In this document: positions 33,534 through 43,622 of the stretch, one piece after another
Layout of the letters: each line of letters starts with the position of its first letter
Numbering within the stretch: the stretch's first letter is position 1
Notes under the pieces: generated by a model
Seen by the model: only the letters and a program-made list of their open reading frames with translations
Told to the model about the DNA's origin: nothing
Database searches by the model: none
Assembly: GCF_900115785.1 (NCBI RefSeq)
Contig: NZ_FOYS01000003.1
Location: 434,001-498,000, forward strand
Origin: Halogeometricum limi
GTDB taxonomy: Archaea > Halobacteriota > Halobacteria > Halobacteriales > Haloferacaceae
Reading direction: 5' to 3'
Length of the DNA: 64,000 nucleotides
Position numbers and translations under genes: made by a program

Positions 33534-35336
33534 ATGGCTAGCTCTCCACTGAGCGAAATAGCTCCGTTCGGCAGAGACCGTGACGGAATCTCGGTGCTCC
33601 TCGTCGACGACGACGAGGCGATGGTCGAGATGTCCGCGGCGTTTCTGAAACGAGAGCTACCCAGCGTCGAGACGACCGCCGTCACCGACCCCGAGGTCGC
33701 CTTAGAGCGACTCTCGGAGGGGGAGTACGACTGTATCATCAGCGACTTCGACATGCCGGGGATGGACGGCTTAGAACTCCTCGTCAGGGTGCGCGAACTG
33801 GACAGCGAACTGCCGTTCGTGCTCTTCACGGGCAAGGGAAGCGAGGAGATCGCCAGTCAGGCGATCACCGCCGGCGTCGACGAGTACCTCCAGAAGGGCG
33901 GTCCCGAGGAGTACCCGGTACTCGCGAACAAAGTCGAGATTCTCGTCGAGAAGTACTGGGCCGAAGAACAGGTCCGGCGCGGGTTCTCGGCCATCGAATC
34001 CGCCGAGGAGGGAATCGGCATCATCGACCAAGACGGTGTGTACCGGTACATGAACCGGGCGTACGCCACCGTGTACAACCGCGACCGTTCGGAACTAATC
34101 GGAGAGCACTGGGAGGTGCTGTACTCGACCGAGGAGGCAACGCGATTCCACGACGAGATTCTCCCGCAACTCGAAGCCGAGGGGACGTGGCGCGGCGTCT
34201 CGACCGGACTCACGAGCGAGGGCGACCCGATTCGGGAACGACTCGTCCTGACGCAGATGGACGACGGTGGACACGTCTGCATCGTCCAAGCCATCGAAGA
34301 GACAGACGAGATCGAAGCCGAACTGGCGCTCAAGAACCGCGCGCTGGACGCGGCCCACGCGGGGGTCATCATCACCGGTCCGGCGCGAGACGACACCCCC
34401 ATCGTCTACCTGAACGAGCGATTCGAGGAACTGACGGGCTACGACGGCGCGGACGTGTTGGGACGGAACTGTCGCTTCCTCCAGGGGGAGGACACCGACA
34501 CGGAGACGGTCGCCGAGATACGCGATGCCGTGCGCCGCGGCGTCCCCATCTCGACGGAAATTCTCAACTACGACGCGGAGGGGACGCCGTTCTGGAACCG
34601 TCTCGAAATCGCACCGATTCGCGACGTCGACGGCCGCGTGACGAACTTCGTGGGGTTCCAACGCGAGATTCCCGGTCCGGACGCCGCCGATTCGGCCGAA
34701 GCGCAGTTCGACTGGCTCGGCGACTTCGGGAGCGTCCTCTCTCACGACCTCAAGACGCCACTGGCCGTCCTCAAGGGCAACCTCGACCTCATCGAAGAGA
34801 CGGGCGACCTGGACTACCTCGACGCCGCTATCGACGCGACGAACCGAATCGAGTCGCTCGTCGACGACCTCGCGAACGTGATGACCCAGCGGAACTTGGT
34901 CTGCGACGTGACGACGGTCGAACTCGCGGACGCCTTCCGGTCGTGGGACGTACTCGGGGGTGACCGGGCGTCGTTCGAGGTTGTCGACTCCAAACCGATC
35001 CTCGCCGACGAACGGGCACTCGCTCGACTCGCGGACAACCTCGTCAAGAACACCGTCGAACACGCCGGGCCGGACGTGCCGATGCGAATCGGGACGCTCC
35101 CGGACGGGTTCTACTACGAGGACGCCGGCCCCGGAATCCCGCCCGAGAACCGAGCGGACGCGTTCGAACCCGGATTCTCGACGAAAGCCGACGGCACCGG
35201 GTTCGGGATGGTGAGCGTCGAACAGATCGCCGCGGCACACGGCTGGGACGTTTCAATCGCCGAGAGTCCCGAGGGCGGGGCGCGGTTCGAGTTCACCGGC
35301 GTCGAAGACCCGACCGAGGAGAGCGTCCGTCGGTAG
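33534..35336 (+). CDS. Response-regulator/PAS/LOV hybrid histidine kinase
   Basis: The 600-residue cytoplasmic kinase is ordered as REC (acidic pair near D25-D27, phospho-acceptor D71 in IISDFDMPGMDG, K101 region FTGKGSE), a PAS domain (about 150-260), a second PAS (265-380), a HisKA (H404 in VLSHDLKTPL) and a HATPase ending with GTGFGMVSVEQI. The second PAS has the LOV signature GRNCRFLQGED with the flavin-adduct Cys at 313, preceded by YLNERFEELTGY and followed by FWNRLEIAPIRD. It should therefore bind FMN and sense blue light. No membrane segments. The REC domain at the N-terminus suggests it also receives phosphate from another kinase. Confidence 0.87.
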   Translation: MASSPLSEIAPFGRDRDGISVLLVDDDEAMVEMSAAFLKRELPSVETTAVTDPEVALERLSEGEYDCIISDFDMPGMDGLELLVRVRELDSELPFVLFTGKGSEEIASQAITAGVDEYLQKGGPEEYPVLANKVEILVEKYWAEEQVRRGFSAIESAEEGIGIIDQDGVYRYMNRAYATVYNRDRSELIGEHWEVLYSTEEATRFHDEILPQLEAEGTWRGVSTGLTSEGDPIRERLVLTQMDDGGHVCIVQAIEETDEIEAELALKNRALDAAHAGVIITGPARDDTPIVYLNERFEELTGYDGADVLGRNCRFLQGEDTDTETVAEIRDAVRRGVPISTEILNYDAEGTPFWNRLEIAPIRDVDGRVTNFVGFQREIPGPDAADSAEAQFDWLGDFGSVLSHDLKTPLAVLKGNLDLIEETGDLDYLDAAIDATNRIESLVDDLANVMTQRNLVCDVTTVELADAFRSWDVLGGDRASFEVVDSKPILADERALARLADNLVKNTVEHAGPDVPMRIGTLPDGFYYEDAGPGIPPENRADAFEPGFSTKADGTGFGMVSVEQIAAAHGWDVSIAESPEGGARFEFTGVEDPTEESVRR

Positions 35337-35407
35337 CCACCTGTCTCGGAGGTGTGGCGTGGCCGTCGCTACGGCACTCGAACCCGATAAAAGATAGTCG
35401 ACGGTGG

Positions 35408-36874
35408 TTAGTTGCCGAACATCTGGCGCATCATCGGATGCATCTCCATCAACTGCTCTTCTGCGATCTCCTCGTACAGTTTGTACGTGATGGAGACCGT
35501 CAGCAGCAGTCCCGTTCCGGAGACCTGACCGATGGTGCCGAGCATGTTCGCCGCGACCGCGAGCAGTCCGACGAGCGCGCCGCCGATGATGGTCACTTGC
35601 GGGATGTACCGCTCCATCACCTTCTCTATGACCTGCGGGTTGCGTCGGAAGCCGGGAATCTGCATCCCGGAGTTCTGAATCTGCTGGGCCGTGGACTCGG
35701 GACCCATCCCGGTCGTCTCCACCCAGAAGACGGCGAAGATGGCGCCGCCGACGACCATGAACGTCAGGTCGACGAGCACGCGCACTAAGATCTGCGCCGG
35801 TTCCTGCGAGGTCAGCCCGAGGAACCACATCCAGTCACCGCGCGACTGGATGGGTGCGAGGTAGTAGAACAGGCCACCGGTGACCTGTCCCTGCGAGTAC
35901 TGCCCCAGCCACGCCGGGAGGCCGGTCCAGTTGTTCAGGATCTGCCCGAGGAACTGGATGTTGGCCTGCAGGGCGCGGACGAGGATCATCGGCAGGACGC
36001 TCGCGTAGATGAGCTTCACGGGGAAGCGACCGCGGGCGCCCTTCACGCGGGCGTGCGAGAGGGGAATCTCGACGCGGACGCTCTCGGCGTACACGACGAT
36101 GCCGAAGATCAGAAGCGTCGTGAACAGCGCGAGCAGTTGGCCCTGTCCGAGGAAGATGTCGGACAGACCACCCGGTGAGAGCGGCGAGCCGATGTCGACG
36201 GCACCGGTGATGATGCCGATCCACGTCGGGAAGAACCCGGACGCGCCACCGAGGGAGCTCCAGCTGAACAGCCCGGCGACGAGCTGCTGGCTGACGCCCG
36301 CGATGATGAACAGGCCGACACCGGACCCGACGCCCCACTTGCTCACGATCTCGTCCATGAACAGGATGAGGATGCCGCCGACGAACATCTGCGCGAAGAT
36401 GATGGTCTTCACGCCACCGACGCCGACGCCGAGCGACTGCGCGACCTGCTGGTCCGCGGGCAGGAAGCCCCCGGCGAACACCATCGGGAGCCCGGTGAGA
36501 CAGATCATCACGACCACCAGGAGCTTCTGGAGCCCCTGATAGAGGATCTGGTCACGCGGGTCGTTGGTGTCTAAGCCGAGCAGGTCGGCACCACCAAGCA
36601 GCTGTAAGACAATGCTCGCCGTGACGATGGGCCCGATACCCAGTTGGAGTATCGAACCCGCGGACCCGGCGAGGATACTACGGAACTGACCGTAGAAGTC
36701 GCCGGACGCGGTCTGTGTCTCCAGACCGAACATCGTCACGTTCGTCAAGAAGAAATACATCACGAGGATGCCTGCGGTCCACGCGAGCTTGCGGCGGAAC
36801 GGGACGTGTCCCTCCGGTCTCGCGACTGCGGGCATCCGCGTCAGCACCGGTTCGGCGGCCTCCTTCCATCCCAT
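35408..36874 (-). CDS. secY: Preprotein translocase subunit SecY
   Basis: The 488-residue polytopic protein starts MGWKEAAEPVLTRMPAV and has ten predicted membrane helices, with the conserved cytoplasmic arginine loop and the HARVKGARGRFPVKLIYAS segment of SecY/Sec61alpha. It forms the protein-conducting channel for export and membrane insertion. It is the last gene of the leftward ribosomal protein operon, 3 bases after rpl15, as usual in archaea (spc operon). An adenylate kinase gene, often next in order, does not follow here; the next gene is a convergent kinase gene. Confidence 0.97.
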   Translation of the reverse strand: MGWKEAAEPVLTRMPAVARPEGHVPFRRKLAWTAGILVMYFFLTNVTMFGLETQTASGDFYGQFRSILAGSAGSILQLGIGPIVTASIVLQLLGGADLLGLDTNDPRDQILYQGLQKLLVVVMICLTGLPMVFAGGFLPADQQVAQSLGVGVGGVKTIIFAQMFVGGILILFMDEIVSKWGVGSGVGLFIIAGVSQQLVAGLFSWSSLGGASGFFPTWIGIITGAVDIGSPLSPGGLSDIFLGQGQLLALFTTLLIFGIVVYAESVRVEIPLSHARVKGARGRFPVKLIYASVLPMILVRALQANIQFLGQILNNWTGLPAWLGQYSQGQVTGGLFYYLAPIQSRGDWMWFLGLTSQEPAQILVRVLVDLTFMVVGGAIFAVFWVETTGMGPESTAQQIQNSGMQIPGFRRNPQVIEKVMERYIPQVTIIGGALVGLLAVAANMLGTIGQVSGTGLLLTVSITYKLYEEIAEEQLMEMHPMMRQMFGN

Positions 36875-36877
36875 AGG

Positions 36878-37375
36878 TTACTCGTCCGAGCCTTCCTCGT
36901 CGTCCGTGTTATCTTCTTCGGCTTGCGCTTCTTCGGCGCGCTCGGAGAGGTCGGCGCTGCCGCCGGCCTCTTCGATGAGTTCGACGGCACCGGCCGTGAA
37001 CGCGTCCGCGACGACGTGCAGTTCCTGTCGGACCTGCCCGCCGCCGAGCACCTTCACCACGTCCGCCTCGTAGCCGTCCTCGGCCACGTCGCGGGCGTCG
37101 ATGTGGTAGGCGTCGCCGTCCTTCTCTGCGAGGTCGTCGGCCGCGAGGAGTGCGGCGTCCTCGTCGAGCTTCTGGACCTTCACTTCGACGACGGTGTCCT
37201 GCGCCGCTTCGGGGCGCGTGAAGCCGTGTTTACCGAGCGGTTCGTAGTTGTGGAACTCGTGCTTCGCGCGACCCGCGCGACCACGGCCACCACGGTGTCC
37301 GGCACCGCGCCGGTTCTTGTGGGTGCCGCCGCCGTGCGTGCGGGAACCGCGCTGTCGTCGTTTCTTCGAGGTCAT
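36878..37375 (-). CDS. rpl15: Ribosomal protein uL15
   Basis: The 165-residue protein has the basic start MTSKKRRQRGSRTHGGGTHKNR with its glycine-rich GHRGGRGRAGRAKHEF loop, typical of L15/L27a, binding 23S rRNA in the large subunit. The C-terminus is a strongly acidic halophilic tail. It overlaps rpl30 by 4 bases and precedes secY by 3, so translation is coupled. Confidence 0.96.
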   Translation of the reverse strand: MTSKKRRQRGSRTHGGGTHKNRRGAGHRGGRGRAGRAKHEFHNYEPLGKHGFTRPEAAQDTVVEVKVQKLDEDAALLAADDLAEKDGDAYHIDARDVAEDGYEADVVKVLGGGQVRQELHVVADAFTAGAVELIEEAGGSADLSERAEEAQAEEDNTDDEEGSDE

Positions 37376-37836
37376 CGCATGTCCTCCAGGAGTTCGTCTA
37401 TCTGGTCGGTCGTGTGCTTACCGAGCTGACCGCCCTCTTTCGTGACGTGTTTCTGGCCCTTGTGACCGCCGCGGGCCGGGTGGAGTCGGAGCACCGGGGA
37501 GAGACCCTGCTCGCGCAGCGTCGTCTCCTCGTCGACGAGTGCCTCCGCGAGCGCGGAGACGTCGGCGTAGTCGGTGTGCTCCGACAGCCAGTCGTCGTCG
37601 ACCGTCGCCGAGCCCTCGTCGGGCTCTGCGCGGGTCCGAAGCAGCGTCTCGACCACGTCGACGCTCGGCTCGCCGTGCGCGACGTAGTCGTTGACCTTCG
37701 TGATCATCCCGCGGTAGGTGTCCGTCTCGGGGACGAACGTACAGTGGTTGACGCTGTGGATGTTGAGCATCTTGAGCGTGTCGTGGACGCTCTGGCTCAT
37801 GTTCACGTCGCCGCGGAGTTGAACGACTGCTTGCAT
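37372..37836 (-). CDS. rpl30: Ribosomal protein uL30
   Basis: The 154-residue protein begins [25 protein letters not shown] and has the archaeal/eukaryotic L7/L30e length, about 90 residues longer than bacterial L30. The HPARGGHKGQKH segment toward the end is typical. It is a 50S protein. It overlaps rpl15 by 4 bases and shares one base with rps5. Confidence 0.96.
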   Translation of the reverse strand: MQAVVQLRGDVNMSQSVHDTLKMLNIHSVNHCTFVPETDTYRGMITKVNDYVAHGEPSVDVVETLLRTRAEPDEGSATVDDDWLSEHTDYADVSALAEALVDEETTLREQGLSPVLRLHPARGGHKGQKHVTKEGGQLGKHTTDQIDELLEDMR

Positions 37837-38483
37837 CAGTCACTCGCCTCCTGCTGTTTCTCGCGTGCGCGACGCGGGGTACGCGACTGCGACGCGTTCT
37901 TCAGCGCGTTGTACGTCGCCTTCGCGAGGTTGACCGTCGTGCGCGTGTTCCCGTTCGAGCGGGTCCACGCGTCCTGCACGCCGGCCAGTTCGAGGATGTT
38001 CCGAACCGTCTCTGCCGCCGCGAGGCCGAGGCCCTGCGGTGCGGGCATGATCTCGACCGTCACGGAGCCAGCTTTCCCTTCCGCCTTGCGCGTGAGGGAG
38101 TTGACGCCGCCGGCGGAGTCTTCCCACGAACCGGAGCCGCGGTCGACCTTGATGATGTTCAGTTTCGCCACGTCGATGGCCTTCTGGATGGCCGAACCGA
38201 CCTGGTCGTCTCGGGCCTCGGCGTAGCCGAGGAACCCGTCGCGGTTCCCGATGGCGACGACACAGCGGAACTTCACACGCCGACCGGAGTCGGTCATGCG
38301 CTGAACCATGTTGATGTCGAGCACCTCGTCTTCGAGACCGGGCAGCAGTTGGTCGACGATCTGGGGTTCCTTGAGCGGAAGTCCCGTGTCGAGCGCCTGC
38401 TGCATCGAGGTGACGTCGCCTTCCTGTACCATTCGGCCGAGCCGCGTGCGCGGTTCCCAGCCGTTGCTGTTGCGTTGGCTCAT
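37836..38483 (-). CDS. rps5: Ribosomal protein uS5
   Basis: The 215-residue protein has the S5 double-stranded RNA-binding N-terminal fold ([20 protein letters not shown]) and the C-terminal domain ([34 protein letters not shown]). It is a small-subunit protein contributing to decoding fidelity. Its start overlaps the rpl18 stop by 4 bases. Confidence 0.97.
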   Translation of the reverse strand: MSQRNSNGWEPRTRLGRMVQEGDVTSMQQALDTGLPLKEPQIVDQLLPGLEDEVLDINMVQRMTDSGRRVKFRCVVAIGNRDGFLGYAEARDDQVGSAIQKAIDVAKLNIIKVDRGSGSWEDSAGGVNSLTRKAEGKAGSVTVEIMPAPQGLGLAAAETVRNILELAGVQDAWTRSNGNTRTTVNLAKATYNALKNASQSRTPRRAREKQQEASD

Positions 38484-39034
38484 GCGTCCTCCTGAAGTCG
38501 CTCGAGCACTTCGTCGAAGTGCTCGGGCAGGTTCGTGGCGTCGAAGTCACCGCTGTAGAGCGGTTCGTCGAGCTGTGCTGCGTACTCGGCGATGTGCTCG
38601 CCGCGGTTACGCGACCAGTCGGCCAGCACACTCTCGTTGTGCGGGATTTCGAGGCCAGCGTCTATTGCTCCTTCCTGAACTGCGAACGCCTTACTACCGG
38701 GCGTCGCCGTGTTCAGGCCGATGTCGAGGACGGCCTCTTCGAGGCCGGCATCGAGCGCCCGCACACCCGCGAGGTAGCCCGTCAGGTACGCGCTGGGGAG
38801 GTTGCCCGTGGGGGCTTCCCAGCCGTACTCTGCGAGGTCCTCCGAGGAGGCGGCCGCGTGAGTGTTGTCTCCGTCAGGTCCGGGGGTGACCAGCTGCGCC
38901 CTGATGTGCTTGTTGCTCAGGCGAGCAACGAGGCGGGGCTTGCCCGATTTCAGCAGGCGCAACCTCTGGTGGTAATCCGTCCGAACTTCACGGCGACGTC
39001 GCATCGGCACCTTGTAGCGTGGTCCTGTCGCCAT
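38480..39034 (-). CDS. rpl18: Ribosomal protein uL18
   Basis: From ATG 39034 the protein has 184 residues ([24 protein letters not shown]), the 5S-rRNA-binding L18/L5e family. The longer open frame upstream is antisense-like read-through into rpl19e. The chosen ATG overlaps the rpl19e stop as TAATG, fitting coupled translation. Confidence 0.96.
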   Translation of the reverse strand: MATGPRYKVPMRRRREVRTDYHQRLRLLKSGKPRLVARLSNKHIRAQLVTPGPDGDNTHAAASSEDLAEYGWEAPTGNLPSAYLTGYLAGVRALDAGLEEAVLDIGLNTATPGSKAFAVQEGAIDAGLEIPHNESVLADWSRNRGEHIAEYAAQLDEPLYSGDFDATNLPEHFDEVLERLQEDA

Positions 39035-39489
39035 TATTCTATCTCCACGTCGTAGTTGTTCTTGATGAACGCTTCGAGCCTGTCCACGCTGTCGAACTCG
39101 CCACCGGACGCCTTGTTGTACAGTTCGCGGTACTGCGTGGGCGTCAGGGGGCCGTCGTCGCGAAGCTCTTTCAGGCGACGACGCTGTGCGCGGATTCGGC
39201 TGATCCATTCGTCCTTCGACTTCTTCCGACCGCCGGACTTCCCTTTGCGGGTGCCGGGGCCCTTTCGGTGACCGTAGGAACGCTTCGCGGCGCGTTCGCG
39301 GGCACGGCCCTTCGAGTTGGCCTTGGCGTCTTTGACACGAATCGTGCCGTCGTCAACGAGTTCGCGGATGTCTTCGCGCGTGATGGCTTCCGCGATGTCG
39401 GACTGTGCCTCTGGGTCGAACCAGACACGGCTCTTCCCGACGTCCAAGACGTCGGAGGCCATGCGGCGCTGGGCTTTCAGGTCGGTCAT
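39034..39489 (-). CDS. rpl19e: Ribosomal protein eL19
   Basis: The 151-residue basic protein ([24 protein letters not shown]) contains [17 protein letters not shown], the eL19 signature loop. It is a large-subunit protein found only in archaea and eukaryotes, bridging subunits. It overlaps rpl32e by 4 bases. Confidence 0.97.
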   Translation of the reverse strand: MTDLKAQRRMASDVLDVGKSRVWFDPEAQSDIAEAITREDIRELVDDGTIRVKDAKANSKGRARERAAKRSYGHRKGPGTRKGKSGGRKKSKDEWISRIRAQRRRLKELRDDGPLTPTQYRELYNKASGGEFDSVDRLEAFIKNNYDVEIE

Positions 39490-40196
39490 TCGTCGTCCAC
39501 CTCGACTTCGACGTAGGTGGGGTTGAGAACGCGAATCTCACGGTCCTCGGCCTCTTCCTCGATACGCTCGCGCTTGCGAGCGCCGACGGACGAAGCGATG
39601 CGGACGGCCTCCGTGTCGCCGTCGACGCCTTCGAGGTCGTTCACGTTGTGCACGTGCACTTCCTCGAAGCCGGACGGGTGGAGTCCGCGGGCGGCCTTCG
39701 GCGAGCGGTACCCCGACTCGACCATGTCGCCCTTGCCCTTGATGCCGCGTCGCTGCTTCGAGAGATTCCCTCGAGGCTTGCGCCACGACGTGGGCGTCCG
39801 CTTCTTCTTGTGGTAATCCTGCCGGTTGAACTGCGGCTTACCCTCTCGGTGCTTCTGTTTCAGGGCTTTCTCGGTGCCCTCGTCGAGTTCCGGCGTCTTG
39901 TCCGCGTGACCGCGGGGTCGGAGTTCGGTCTCGACGGCCTCTTCGGCCTCCTCCTCGGCGTCTTCGGTCTCGTCTTCGACCTCGGCCTCGGTGTCTTCGG
40001 ACACTTCGAGTCCGCCGACGTCGGCTTTGATACGCGCCGCGAGGGCGTTCCCGATACCGGAGACTTCGGCGAGTTCAGACTGACTCGCGGCCTTCACGTC
40101 TTCGACCGTCTCGTAGCCGGCCTCGCGGAGGGAGTCGGCCTTCGACGGGCCGACACCGCTTATGTCTTCCAGTTCCTGAATCTCGTCGTCGGACAT
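39486..40196 (-). CDS. rpl32e: Ribosomal protein eL32 with N-terminal helix-hairpin-helix extension
   Basis: The 236-residue protein has three parts. Residues 1-65 form helix-hairpin-helix units ([32 protein letters not shown]). Residues about 70-95 form an acidic Glu-rich stretch. The eL32 core is [21 protein letters not shown] onward. The extension is known in haloarchaeal L32e and makes it about 100 residues longer than other archaeal eL32. It may help folding or rRNA contacts at high salt. The stop abuts rpl6. Confidence 0.95.
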   Translation of the reverse strand: MSDDEIQELEDISGVGPSKADSLREAGYETVEDVKAASQSELAEVSGIGNALAARIKADVGGLEVSEDTEAEVEDETEDAEEEAEEAVETELRPRGHADKTPELDEGTEKALKQKHREGKPQFNRQDYHKKKRTPTSWRKPRGNLSKQRRGIKGKGDMVESGYRSPKAARGLHPSGFEEVHVHNVNDLEGVDGDTEAVRIASSVGARKRERIEEEAEDREIRVLNPTYVEVEVDDE

Positions 40197-40733
40197 TTAG
40201 GCACCTCCTGCCGTCGGTTTCTGCGTGATGTAGACACCGTCTTGGAAGACGCGCGTGTCTTTGTCCTTCACGCGAGTGAGTTGTTCGATGTCGGCGGCGG
40301 TCTGGCCCACGTCCTCTTTGTTGGGACCCGAGAGGACCAGTTCCTCGCCGTCTATCTGTACGTCGGTGTCGCCGCGAATCGTCGCGTGTCGCGGCGACTT
40401 CTCGCCGAGGAAGTTCTCGATGACAACTTCGTCGCCCTGCACGTTCACCTGCATCGGGAAGTGAGCGTAGAAGACTTCCATCTTGTACTCCCACCCCTCG
40501 GTGACGCCGTGGAGCATGTTCTCCACGTGGCTCTCGAAGGTGCCTATCGTCGCGTTCGTCTTCGCGTCCGTCTCGTCGGACTCGATGACGACCTGTCCGT
40601 CTTCGACCGTCACGCTGACGGCGGGGAACCAGAGGCGCTTCGTGACGCTCCCGTTCGGCCCTTCGACGGTCAGGTCGAGGTTCTTGACCTCGGCAGAGAC
40701 GTCGTCCGGAATGTCGATTTCTACTCGGTTCAT
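40197..40733 (-). CDS. rpl6: Ribosomal protein uL6
   Basis: The 178-residue protein starts MNRVEIDIPDDVSAEVKNLDLTVEGPNGS and contains the two-repeat L6 fold with HFPMQVNVQGDEV and FLGEKSPR. It sits near the sarcin-ricin loop in the large subunit. It directly precedes rpl32e with no gap and follows rps8 by 2 bases. Confidence 0.96.
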   Translation of the reverse strand: MNRVEIDIPDDVSAEVKNLDLTVEGPNGSVTKRLWFPAVSVTVEDGQVVIESDETDAKTNATIGTFESHVENMLHGVTEGWEYKMEVFYAHFPMQVNVQGDEVVIENFLGEKSPRHATIRGDTDVQIDGEELVLSGPNKEDVGQTAADIEQLTRVKDKDTRVFQDGVYITQKPTAGGA

Positions 40734-40735
40734 TT

Positions 40736-41128
40736 TCAGTACACGTAGGCGATTACTTGGCCACCGATGCCCTGTTCGCGGGCGTCGTAGTGGCTCATGA
40801 CGCCGTGACTCGTCGTGACGATGAGCGTCCCGTAGTCACGGGCGGGGAGGTATCGCTTCTCCCACTTCTCGAACTCGTCTGCGCCCGCGGAGTAGCGGGG
40901 CTTGACGACGCCACATTCGTTGATAGCGCCATTCAGTTCGACCTCGAACGTTCCGGCCTTGCCGTCGTCGACGAACTCGAAGCCGTCGACGTACCCGCGG
41001 TCGTAGAAGACCTCGAGGACGGAGCCGATGACGTTGGAGGCGGGCTGTATCTCGTGCGACAGATGCCCCACGCTCTCGGCGTTGTTCACACCGGCGAGCG
41101 CGTTGGCGAGTGGATCGTTTCCTGCCAT
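40736..41128 (-). CDS. rps8: Ribosomal protein uS8
   Basis: From ATG 41128 the protein has 130 residues, [21 protein letters not shown] to HYDAREQGIGGQVIAYVY, the usual archaeal S8 length. It binds 16S rRNA helix 21 and is an early assembly protein. The ATG overlaps the rps14 stop by one base. Longer frames upstream are not supported. Confidence 0.97.
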   Translation of the reverse strand: MAGNDPLANALAGVNNAESVGHLSHEIQPASNVIGSVLEVFYDRGYVDGFEFVDDGKAGTFEVELNGAINECGVVKPRYSAGADEFEKWEKRYLPARDYGTLIVTTSHGVMSHYDAREQGIGGQVIAYVY

Positions 41129-41304
41129 TATCGGTACTTCTTGAATCCCATGTCGCGGGCGACTTCGCGGAAGCACTGACGGCACAGGTTGATGTCGTAC
41201 TTACCGACGAGGCCTTGCTTTCGACCGCAGCGACGGCACTCGTTCTCCTGTCCCGTCCGTCGGGTCGCGTGCTCGCCCGTCTGTTCTGTCTCTGATTCGC
41301 TCAT
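41128..41304 (-). CDS. rps14: Ribosomal protein uS14, zinc-binding type
   Basis: This 58-residue gene runs from ATG 41304 (4-base overlap with the rpl5 stop) to TAA 41128. Its sequence includes [18 protein letters not shown] and [20 protein letters not shown], with two CxxC pairs that bind zinc, as in C+ S14. It is a small-subunit head protein. It sits exactly where archaeal spc operons place it, between rpl5 and rps8. Confidence 0.97.
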   Translation of the reverse strand: MSESETEQTGEHATRRTGQENECRRCGRKQGLVGKYDINLCRQCFREVARDMGFKKYR

Positions 41305-41825
41305 TGTTCAGCAACCTCCACGTCGAAGTTCGCTTCGAGGAAGGGAATCGCGTCCTCGGCGTTCATGCGGTGACCCGAGGGGATGCTGCGCGACACTTTG
41401 TCGCGCTTTTTCACTCGGTAGCCGGGGCGGACGAGGTTGACCGTCACGTCCAGTCCGTAGATACCGATCTGCGGGTCGTACTCCTGCGAGGGGAACTCGG
41501 TGTGCTCTTCGACACCGAAGCTGAAGTTCCCCGTCTCGTCGAACTGCTTCGCCGAGATCTCTGCGAGGGGGAGTGCCGTGTCGAGGAACTCGACCGCGCT
41601 ATCGCCGCGAAGGGTGACCTTCGCGCCGATGGGGTCGCCTTTGCGTGCGCCGAACTGCGTCGCCGCGCGCGTGGCGATAGTCTGGACGGACTTCTGGCCC
41701 GTGATCTCCTCTAAGATCTCTTCTGCGTTCGCGAGTTCGCGACCGCCTTCGCCGACGCCCATGTGGACGACGACCTTCTCGATCTGCGGTTCGCGCATCT
41801 CGTGGAAGTCAGCGCTCTCGCTCAT
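41301..41825 (-). CDS. rpl5: Ribosomal protein uL5
   Basis: The 174-residue protein ([28 protein letters not shown]) has the L5 5S-rRNA-binding fold, including [25 protein letters not shown]. Large-subunit central protuberance. Overlaps rps4e by 4 bases. Confidence 0.97.
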   Translation of the reverse strand: MSESADFHEMREPQIEKVVVHMGVGEGGRELANAEEILEEITGQKSVQTIATRAATQFGARKGDPIGAKVTLRGDSAVEFLDTALPLAEISAKQFDETGNFSFGVEEHTEFPSQEYDPQIGIYGLDVTVNLVRPGYRVKKRDKVSRSIPSGHRMNAEDAIPFLEANFDVEVAEQ

Positions 41826-42535
41826 TCGTCATCACCCACGAAGTTCTCGTCGATGACGACGACGTACTGTTCGACGGTCTCGAACGTACGGTCGTCCTCG
41901 GTCTCGACGGTGACGGAGTTGTTCCCGCTGCCGGGCGTGACGGTGATCTCGGTGACCGTTCCGACTTCGCCGGCGTGCGTGCCGTCGACTGCGGTGACCA
42001 GCGCGCCTTCCTCGTACGGGAAGTGCGCGACGATCTCCTTCGTCTCGTTGTCGATAACGAGCGAGTCTTTGCCGTGGTACTGTTCAGGGTCTTCGTCCGC
42101 TTCGACGCGGACGTTCGCGCCGTCGTGCAGCGTGAGCTGCGTGGCGCCGCCTTTGACGCTCTGCTTACCGACGATCTTGCCGAGTCGGCTGTCCGCCGAC
42201 GAGGCGTCGATAGGCGTGAGCGAGAGGCGTCCACCCTCGTCGGGGAAGACGCGGAAGAACTCGTCTCGCTGCTCGAACGCGAGGATGTCGAACATCCCGA
42301 TGGGGCGCTGCTCGTCGGAGATAGCGTCTCCGTTGACGAGAACGGACCCCTCGTTGAGCGCGTAGCGAGCTTCCTTCTTCGAGTCGACGTAGCCGAGCAC
42401 GTCCCGAAGCAGGATGACGAGGGGGACCCCCGCCTTCCCGTGCGGACCGGCGTCGGCTTTGACCGTGAACGTTCCTTCTTTGCGTTCTATCGGCCACGAG
42501 TTCGGTGCCGAGAGTCGCTTCTGGTGCTTCGTCAT
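41822..42535 (-). CDS. rps4e: Ribosomal protein eS4
   Basis: The 237-residue protein has an N-terminal RS4NT stretch ([21 protein letters not shown]), an S4 RNA-binding motif ([13 protein letters not shown]) and a C-terminal KOW-type segment. It is the archaeal/eukaryotic S4e, not bacterial uS4. It overlaps rpl24 by 4 bases. Confidence 0.96.
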   Translation of the reverse strand: MTKHQKRLSAPNSWPIERKEGTFTVKADAGPHGKAGVPLVILLRDVLGYVDSKKEARYALNEGSVLVNGDAISDEQRPIGMFDILAFEQRDEFFRVFPDEGGRLSLTPIDASSADSRLGKIVGKQSVKGGATQLTLHDGANVRVEADEDPEQYHGKDSLVIDNETKEIVAHFPYEEGALVTAVDGTHAGEVGTVTEITVTPGSGNNSVTVETEDDRTFETVEQYVVVIDENFVGDDE

Positions 42536-42891
42536 TCGTTGTCCTCCGCTTCGAGACGCTCCTCGCGACGCTCGTCTTCGAGGTCGAGTTCGGTCACGCG
42601 GACGTTGCTCGAGTCGAGGGGGCGAGGCACTTCCTCGCCGTCGGCCTTCGCGACCGTGACGTCCTCGACGTAGATGACCGCGTCCTTGAGGTCGACGTTG
42701 GTGACTTCCGCTTCGGTGCCCGCGAAGTCGCCGCGGAGCACTTCCACCGTGTCGCCGACGTTGACGCGGACGTTACGCTGTCCGTACTCCTCGCGGAGGT
42801 CGCCGGACAGCGTCGCGCGAACCTGCTTCTGTCGCTCGTGAAGCGGCGCGTTCTGCGTCTCGTTTCGCTGTTTGCGTGGTTGTTTCGTCAT
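42532..42891 (-). CDS. rpl24: Ribosomal protein uL24
   Basis: The 119-residue protein starts [23 protein letters not shown] and carries a KOW motif ([20 protein letters not shown]). Assembly initiator of the large subunit. It lies 6 bases after rpl14. The product is acidic at its C-terminus. Confidence 0.96.
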   Translation of the reverse strand: MTKQPRKQRNETQNAPLHERQKQVRATLSGDLREEYGQRNVRVNVGDTVEVLRGDFAGTEAEVTNVDLKDAVIYVEDVTVAKADGEEVPRPLDSSNVRVTELDLEDERREERLEAEDNE

Positions 42892-42897
42892 TGCTGT

Positions 42898-43296
42898 TCA
42901 GACGATCATCGTCGCCGTGGAGGCGATGCTCCCGAAGCGCTCTGCGACCTCACGCGCGACGGGACCCTTGATTTCGGTCCCTCGAGGCTCTTCCATCTCG
43001 TCGATGATGACGGCGGCGTTGTCCTCGAACTTCACGCGCGTCCCGTCCGGTCGGCGGATCGACTTCCGCTGACGGACGATGACGGCCTGCAGCACTTGGC
43101 GGCGCATCTCCGGCGTACCCTTCGTCACCGAGACGGTGACCTGGTCGCCGATGCCCGCCTTCGGGTGTCGGTTCTTGGTTCCTGAGTAGCCCTTCACGCT
43201 GATGACTTTCAGCTGGCGCGCGCCAGTGTTGTCAGCGCAGTTGATGAGCGAGCCTCGTGCGAGGCCCTTCGTGACGTCGGCCTTCAGCGCCTCCAT
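42898..43296 (-). CDS. rpl14: Ribosomal protein uL14
   Basis: The 132-residue protein ([28 protein letters not shown]) is a standard archaeal L14. Two adjacent starts are possible: GTG 43299, overlapping rps17 as GTGA, and ATG 43296, overlapping by one base as TGATG. I chose the ATG. It contacts 16S rRNA in an intersubunit bridge. Confidence 0.96.
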   Translation of the reverse strand: MEALKADVTKGLARGSLINCADNTGARQLKVISVKGYSGTKNRHPKAGIGDQVTVSVTKGTPEMRRQVLQAVIVRQRKSIRRPDGTRVKFEDNAAVIIDEMEEPRGTEIKGPVAREVAERFGSIASTATMIV

Positions 43297-43622
43297 CACT
43301 CCTCACCTCCGAGTATCTCGACGACGACGTGCGCCTTCGTCTTCGACAGCGGTCGGGTCTCTGCGATACGTACCGTGTCGCCTTCCTCTAAGTCCAGGCA
43401 CGGGGGTGCGTGGGCCGGAATGCGACTACGCCGCTTCATGTAGCGGTCGTACTTGGGGACGCGAACGTCGTATTCGCGTTCCACAACGACGGTTTTGTCC
43501 ATGTCTGTGGAGGCGACCGTTCCTTCGAGCGTCTGTCCGCGGACTCCAAGGGAGCCGTGGAACGGACAGTTCTCGTCGGAGCAGGTCTCCTCCGGTTCTT
43601 CTACGTTCAGTCCTATCGCCAT
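43296..43622 (-). CDS. rps17: Ribosomal protein uS17
   Basis: The 108-residue protein ([23 protein letters not shown]) has the OB-fold core [20 protein letters not shown] and the archaeal N-terminal cysteine-containing extension. It binds 16S rRNA. Its start lies 10 bases inside the end of rnp1, so the two are translationally coupled. Confidence 0.96.
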   Translation of the reverse strand: MAIGLNVEEPEETCSDENCPFHGSLGVRGQTLEGTVASTDMDKTVVVEREYDVRVPKYDRYMKRRSRIPAHAPPCLDLEEGDTVRIAETRPLSKTKAHVVVEILGGEE

